Assembly (NCBI GenBank): GCA_016793095.1
Contig: JAEUJQ010000005.1
Coordinates: forward strand, 152,766-216,765
Length of the DNA stretch: 64,000 nt
DNA from: Myxococcaceae bacterium
GTDB lineage: Bacteria; Myxococcota; Myxococcia; Myxococcales; Myxococcaceae
Direction of reading: 5' to 3'
Shown: one piece after another, positions 63,995 through 64,000 of the stretch
Position numbering within the stretch: position 1 is the stretch's first letter
Layout: every line of letters begins with the position of its first letter
Notes under the pieces: generated by a model
Database searches by the model: none
Seen by the model: the letters and a program-made list of their open reading frames with translations, nothing else
Told to the model about the DNA's origin: nothing
Translations under genes and position numbers: made by a program

Positions 63995-64000
63995 CAATGG

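Overview
The window is uniformly high in G+C and reads like a chromosome segment from a myxobacterium (Myxococcota). The pointers are long secreted proteins ending in MYXO-CTERM-like tails (Cys, hydrophobic segment, Arg cluster), a 28-repeat 'CGNG...CDDGN' cysteine-rich lipoprotein, many eukaryotic-type Ser/Thr kinases and FHA proteins, and SOS boxes of the Myxococcus type (CTG...GTTCAG) in front of an imuA/imuB/dnaE2 mutasome. No rRNA, tRNA, CRISPR array or prophage was recognised. Assignments rest on reading motifs by eye; no database search was possible.

Layout: (1) 0-8.1 kb: a trypsin-like lipoprotein (truncated by the window edge) and an Mla/MCE-type lipid transporter. The MCE gene is separated from its two permeases and two ATPases by a katG-oxyR pair reading the other way. 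(2) 8.2-11.7 kb: two unknown proteins and an ABC1/UbiB-family kinase-like protein. (3) 11.8-17.3 kb: a compact set that I read as an undescribed RiPP-like (post-translationally modified peptide) locus. It has a 111-aa Pro/Lys/Ser repeat peptide, an APH-type phosphotransferase, a HopA1-family protein, two JmjC/cupin oxygenases and an aldo/keto-reductase-like protein. (4) 17.6-31.9 kb: a lytic transglycosylase and a signalling/envelope block: the cysteine-rich lipoprotein, a TPR protein, a kinase-nSTAND ATPase, a small PHA-system protein, a diadenylate cyclase, DksA, FHA, a second kinase and an ExbB/ExbD-like membrane protein. (5) 32.8-36.8 kb: a secreted metallo-beta-lactamase-fold protein and a purple-acid-phosphatase-like MYXO-CTERM protein. 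(6) 36.85-43.65 kb: the SOS-regulated imuA-(Uma2)-imuB-dnaE2 cassette. (7) 43.8-49.1 kb: a CapA-like protein, a TPR protein, a CorC/CNNM-type membrane protein and a membrane MutS-like ATPase. (8) 49.3-60.4 kb: three large secreted proteins, one of which looks like two tandem genes fused in frame. (9) 60.8-64 kb: an acyl-CoA dehydrogenase, then a group II intron with its reverse transcriptase.

How genes work together: the kinase/HopA1 pair matches the Ser/Thr-dehydrating pair of class V lanthipeptide and thioamitide pathways. Here the peptide has no Cys, so lanthionine cannot form, and two JmjC-type oxygenases flank it. The two Mla ATPases carry complementary defects in catalytic residues, as in asymmetric heterodimeric ABC transporters. 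The mutasome genes share two LexA-type boxes. Four intergenic regions hold unrelated or loosely related imperfect tandem repeat arrays, which seems to be a habit of this genome.
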